Below, one piece after another: positions 60,965 through 64,000 of a stretch of DNA of 64,000 bases; within the stretch, counting starts at the first letter, position 1, and each line of letters opens with the position of its first letter. The notes under the pieces were generated by a model, which ran no database searches, was not told where the DNA came from, and worked only from the letters and a program-made list of their open reading frames with translations. The DNA lies in the NCBI RefSeq assembly GCF_004340685.1, contig NZ_SLUN01000019.1, positions 48,856 to 112,855 of the forward strand. Reading direction: 5' to 3'. This DNA is from Hydrogenispora ethanolica. Lineage in GTDB: Bacteria > Bacillota > UBA4882 > UBA8346. The position numbers and the translations under genes are program-made.

Positions 60965-62449
60965 ATGAATCAAGACCAAGCCGAAGTACGGGTGCGATTT
61001 GCGCCGAGTCCGACCGGATATTTACATATCGGAGGCGCCAGAACCGCAATTTACGATTGGCTACTGGCCCGGCGCACCGGGGGCAAATTCTTATTACGGA
61101 TTGAGGATACGGACCGGAATCGGTTTGTACCGGACTCGCTCGATGATATCCTGGCCAGCTTACGGTGGTTGGGGTTGGAGTGGGATGAGGGACCGGAAAC
61201 GGGCGGCGGGTACGGACCTTATTTTCAATCAGAACGGTTGGACCTCTATCATCAATACGCTCAACAATTGGTGGCCGAGGGGAAAGCTTATTACTGTTAC
61301 TGCACCTCGGAACGGCTTCAAGAATTGCGCAAGAGTCAAGAAAACGCCAAAGTTCAAGCGGGTTATGATCGGTTGTGCCGGACATTGTCCGCTGCCGAAT
61401 GTGAGCAGCGGAATCAAGCCGGGTTGCGGAGAGTGATCCGGTTTAAGACCCCGTTGAGTGGTCGGACCGTCGTGAAGGATCTGATCCGTGGCGAGTTGGT
61501 CTTTGAGAACGAGACTCTCGAAGACCTCGTCCTGATAAAATCGGATGGCTTTCCCACCTACCACTTTGCCAACGTGGTGGATGACCACTTGATGAAGATC
61601 AGCCATGTTTTGCGTGGCGATGAATGGATCGCCAGCACGCCGGTACATGTGCTGTTGTATGAGGCATTCGGCTGGCAACCGCCGCAGTTTGCCCATCTGT
61701 CGATTTTTCTCTCCCCGGATGGCAAGGGGAAACTGAGCAAGCGGCATGGTGCCACCAGCGTTAAGGAGTACCGCGAGCAGGGTTATCTTCCGGAAGCCTT
61801 ATTCAACTTTTTATTGCTTTTGGGCTGGAATCCCGGCACCGAGCAGGAGATTTTCGCTAAAGAGGAAGCGGCCCAAGTTTTTGGCCTTGATCGGGTCAAC
61901 GCCTCGCCGGTGAAGTTTTCCACTGACAAACTGAACTGGTATAACGGAGTCTATATCCGTAGTTTGGGCCATCAAGACTTGGCTGAACGTTGTCTGCCGT
62001 TTCTGCAAAAGGCGAATTTATTACCGGATCCCTGTCCGGCGGAACGATTCGCTTATCTGGTCAGCCTGATTCCCTTGGTTCAGGAACGGCTGAAGCTTTT
62101 GACCGATGCGCCGCAGTTGCTGGATATTTTCTTGCAAGAGGAGATTCCAGCTCTGTCTAAAGAAGTACTCATCCCCAAAAAGATGGACCAGGCAACAACC
62201 TTGCGAGTATTGGTCCATACGCACGAGGCTTTGCAAAACGTCGCTGACGATTTTCAGGAAGCAGAGTTAGAGGCCACTCTCCGGGAACTGGCGATAAAGC
62301 TTGAATTGCACGATGGGCAGATCTTTATGCCGATCCGCGTGGCGATGTCGGGCCGGACCGCCACGCCGGGCATCTTCGAGAGTCTTCATGCCTTGGGGAA
62401 AGACCGCGTATTACGACGAATCCAGACGGCGATCCAGGTTCTTTCCTAG
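60965..62449 (+). CDS. gltX: Glutamyl-tRNA synthetase
   Basis: Class I synthetase charging tRNA-Glu, and in bacteria with GatCAB also tRNA-Gln. The HIGH motif appears as GYLHIGGARTAIYDWLLARR and the KMSKS loop as GKLSKRHGATSVKEY; FKTPLSGRTVVKDLIRGELV and HVLRGDEWIASTPVHVLLYE are also diagnostic. The ATG at 60965 gives the family N-terminus MNQDQAEVRVRFAPSPTG, with GGGAG about 10 nt upstream. Length 494. The tRNA-Gln and tRNA-Glu genes directly downstream and the lack of a GlnRS nearby fit a non-discriminating enzyme, which remains an inference. Confidence 0.96.
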   Translation: MNQDQAEVRVRFAPSPTGYLHIGGARTAIYDWLLARRTGGKFLLRIEDTDRNRFVPDSLDDILASLRWLGLEWDEGPETGGGYGPYFQSERLDLYHQYAQQLVAEGKAYYCYCTSERLQELRKSQENAKVQAGYDRLCRTLSAAECEQRNQAGLRRVIRFKTPLSGRTVVKDLIRGELVFENETLEDLVLIKSDGFPTYHFANVVDDHLMKISHVLRGDEWIASTPVHVLLYEAFGWQPPQFAHLSIFLSPDGKGKLSKRHGATSVKEYREQGYLPEALFNFLLLLGWNPGTEQEIFAKEEAAQVFGLDRVNASPVKFSTDKLNWYNGVYIRSLGHQDLAERCLPFLQKANLLPDPCPAERFAYLVSLIPLVQERLKLLTDAPQLLDIFLQEEIPALSKEVLIPKKMDQATTLRVLVHTHEALQNVADDFQEAELEATLRELAIKLELHDGQIFMPIRVAMSGRTATPGIFESLHALGKDRVLRRIQTAIQVLS

Positions 62450-62528
62450 CCGGTGACCAGAAAAGGTTGAATTTGCCCAATCGAGGTCAAAATTGCCTGG
62501 CAAAACGAAAATTGTTAGTAAATAAGTA

Positions 62529-62557
62529 TTGACTCCGGCCTGCTTCGTTGGTATAAT
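62529..62557 (+). promoter_or_regulatory. Sigma-A promoter of the tRNA pair
   Basis: TTGACT (62529-62534), a 17-nt spacer and perfect TATAAT (62552-62557) with a TGG extension, 13 nt before the tRNA-Gln 5' end. Confidence 0.85.
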
Positions 62558-62570
62558 AATTTTTGCGCAC

Positions 62571-62644
62571 TGGGGGATCGTCTAGTGGTAGGACAACAGG
62601 TTCTGGCCCTGTCGGCGAGGGTTCGAGTCCTTCTCCCCCAGCCA
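62571..62644 (+). tRNA. tRNA-Gln (anticodon CTG)
   Basis: Folds as a cloverleaf: acceptor TGGGGGA / TCCCCCA, D arm GTC...GAC, anticodon stem ACAGG / CCTGT with loop TTCTGGC (anticodon CTG), T arm GAGGG-TTCGAGT-CCTTC, and an encoded CCA. Reads CAG. Confidence 0.95.
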
Positions 62645-62675
62645 TTTAAAAAACGAATATCCATTATCAATTTTT

Positions 62676-62751
62676 GGTCCTATCGTCTAGAGGCCTAGGA
62701 CACCGCCCTCTCACGGCGGAGACACGGGTTCGAATCCCGTTGGGACTACCA
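62676..62751 (+). tRNA. tRNA-Glu (anticodon CTC)
   Basis: Cloverleaf with acceptor GGTCCTA / TGGGACT (G-T pair at position 1-72), anticodon stem CCGCC / GGCGG with loop CTCTCAC (anticodon CTC), T arm CGGGTTCGAATCCCG and an encoded CCA. Reads GAG. It lies 31 nt after tRNA-Gln, and a recombinase gene follows, so its 3' end is a possible integration site. Confidence 0.95.
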
Positions 62752-62895
62752 TACCAGCTAAATCGTGGTTTTTGATCTTCGAATAGTGGAAAATTTTTAG
62801 TAAGTACGGTGACCCTGATTTATGAAAATAGGGAACCGCCCTTACAAAAATCACTAGAGCGGAGACTTAACCAAGAACATAAACTTTCAAAGAAT

Positions 62896-62922
62896 CCTCT
62901 TTCGTGGGAAATACGAAGGAGG
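62896..62922 (+). promoter_or_regulatory. Hairpin that sequesters the recombinase ribosome binding site
   Basis: CCTCTTTCGT (62896-62905) can pair with ACGAAGGAGG (62913-62922), ten pairs including one G-U, with a 7-nt loop. The right arm includes the Shine-Dalgarno sequence of the TTG start at 62931, so translation should be repressed unless the hairpin opens. Confidence 0.6.
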
Positions 62923-62930
62923 TTTTTATT

Positions 62931-63875
62931 TTGTCTAGAGTCAGGAAGGTTTCGCAGAAAGTAGACTCAGGATGGGAGAAATGCTTGGAACACTTTTTAT
63001 TGTTTAAGAAATCGCAAGGATTGGCTGAAAGAACCCTTAATGACTACCATTACCATGTCAGCCAATTCTTCCAGAACTCACGATTGTCTTCAATGGGTAA
63101 CTACGAGGCTTTACGATTAGCTGTAATGAATTACTTTGCAGAAAGCTCAAACTTATCTCCATCAACATTTAACACGCGAAGAAAGACTCTTAAGGTATTT
63201 TTTAACTGGGCTATGGACGAGGGGATTATTTCCGATCATCCTCTCGATGGAATTAAAAAACGGAAAGAAGATGAGAAACCGAGATCGGTTAAAGAGGACC
63301 AAATCAAAAGCCTTTTATCCTCCTTAAAGTTGAATACTTATGTCGGAGTTCGGGATTATGCACTTATACTTTTAACAATGGATACGGGAATTCGACCAAG
63401 TGAGGCTTTTGGATTGGTAATTGGAGATTTCAATTTCAAGGCTTTGGAGGTTAATATACCCCCTAGTGTAGCAAAAACCAGAGTATCACGAACCCTTCCT
63501 TTAACAGCAATTACTGTTGATGCTATAAGGAAACTCATTATGGCGAGACATTCGGATTGGAAAGAATCAGTTCCATTGTTTTGTACGGAAGATGGTCAAC
63601 CAATGAATCGTTTTGTTTGGGATAAACGAATGAATTATTATAGTCAACAAATTGGAGTGAAAATTCGACCATACGATTTAAGACACTCTTTTGCAGTAAT
63701 GTTCCTTCGATTTGGAGGAAATGCTTTTTCACTTCAAAGGACTTTGGGGCATACAAACTTAACTATGACCAAACGGTATGTATCTTTGACTGAAAACGAT
63801 CTACATCAACAACACGCTATTGCGACTCCGATAAATCAGTTAATAAGCAAGAAACATAGGGTCAGAAAATTGTAG
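62931..63875 (+). CDS. Tyrosine recombinase (site-specific integrase)
   Basis: Phage-integrase family protein that cuts and rejoins DNA. An N-terminal SAM-like core-binding domain (ECLEHFLLF-like WEKCLEHFLLFKKSQGLAER, NYEALRLAVMNYFAESSNLS) is followed by the catalytic domain: Arg I in MDTGIRPSEAFGLVIGDF, box II YDLRHSFAVMFLRFGG (Tyr in place of the usual first His), LGHTNLTMTKRYVSLT with the conserved His and the nucleophile Tyr. The TTG at 62931 has AAGGAGG 8 nt upstream; the GTG at 62904 has none. Length 314-315. The gene is clearly more AT-rich than the rest of the window and starts 180 bp after tRNA-Glu, both signs of an integrated element. Confidence 0.9.
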   Translation: MSRVRKVSQKVDSGWEKCLEHFLLFKKSQGLAERTLNDYHYHVSQFFQNSRLSSMGNYEALRLAVMNYFAESSNLSPSTFNTRRKTLKVFFNWAMDEGIISDHPLDGIKKRKEDEKPRSVKEDQIKSLLSSLKLNTYVGVRDYALILLTMDTGIRPSEAFGLVIGDFNFKALEVNIPPSVAKTRVSRTLPLTAITVDAIRKLIMARHSDWKESVPLFCTEDGQPMNRFVWDKRMNYYSQQIGVKIRPYDLRHSFAVMFLRFGGNAFSLQRTLGHTNLTMTKRYVSLTENDLHQQHAIATPINQLISKKHRVRKL

Positions 63876-63913
63876 TTTGTAAAATAATTATGTATTTTAG
63901 TGACTATAATTTA

Positions 63914-63964
63914 GGGTTCGCTGAACAGGGGAAAACGCCCTCAAAAAGCCGATTCAGCGAACCC
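63914..63964. repeat. Perfect 12-bp inverted repeat downstream of the recombinase gene
   Basis: GGGTTCGCTGAA (63914-63925) and TTCAGCGAACCC (63953-63964) with a 27-nt loop, GC-rich in an AT-rich setting. It could be a terminator-like stem, a recombinase site or the edge of an insertion sequence; the window ends 36 bp later, so this cannot be resolved. Confidence 0.6.
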
Positions 63965-64000
63965 CCCAAGTTCCATGAGCAAGCCCAAAACGGACCTTGA

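Overview
The window reads as a chromosomal segment of an endospore-forming, probably anaerobic member of the Bacillota. The evidence is a tricistronic GerA-type germination receptor with a small fourth subunit, the spore protease gpr, the sporulation gene yunB, Firmicutes-style ribosome binding sites (GGAGG) with frequent TTG and GTG starts, a CIRCE/HrcA heat-shock operon, and the Bacillus/Clostridium gene order rpsT-gpr-lepA-hemW-hrcA-grpE-dnaK-dnaJ-prmA-rsmE. The group II-like (group III) chaperonin inside the hrcA-dnaK operon is a hallmark of some anaerobic Clostridia-like lineages such as Carboxydothermus. I cannot name the species.

Layout. 1-10.9 kb: 3' part of mutS2, a small secreted protein, a class A PBP, yunB, an HD hydrolase, an M20 peptidase, a class I aminotransferase and mannose-6-phosphate isomerase. 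10.9-20.9 kb: sugar catabolism. A minus-strand cluster holds an IclR regulator, a DapA/NanA-family aldolase, an ABC sugar importer and a sialidase-fold protein; a divergent LacI regulator is followed by L-fucose isomerase. 21-23.6 kb: three small membrane proteins, a HAD phosphatase and a bracketed array of DnaA-box-like repeats. 23.8-28 kb: the germination receptor. 28-31.4 kb: hisD-B-H-F. 31.5-51.2 kb: the rpsT to rsmE core block, including murJ, lepA, hemW, nudC and the heat-shock operon. 51.2-60.2 kb: a YqhG-like/SNF2 pair, pta, then an MrfA-like helicase overlapping two methionine-salvage genes. 60.2-64 kb: a 46-residue zinc-ribbon protein, a short basic protein, gltX, tRNA-Gln and tRNA-Glu, and an AT-rich tyrosine recombinase next to the tRNA-Glu gene.

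The most unusual content is intergenic. Three unrelated sequences (about 12.09-12.43, 23.13-23.62 and 36.76-37.04 kb) are each built on an almost exact 21-bp lattice. The second consists largely of DnaA boxes (TTATCCACA and variants) in helical phase and is flanked by 24-nt imperfect inverted repeats. Separately, three loci (9.7, 34.4 and 50.2 kb) carry mosaics of the same palindromic modules (GTGATAAAGTC...GACTTTATCAC plus two hairpin types), which behave like REP/BIME elements; one of them appears to supply the stop codon of prmA.

Start sites were moved from the longest possible frame wherever a ribosome binding site or family alignment favoured a downstream codon; these choices are stated per gene. 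Function calls rest on motif recognition and synteny, not on database searches.
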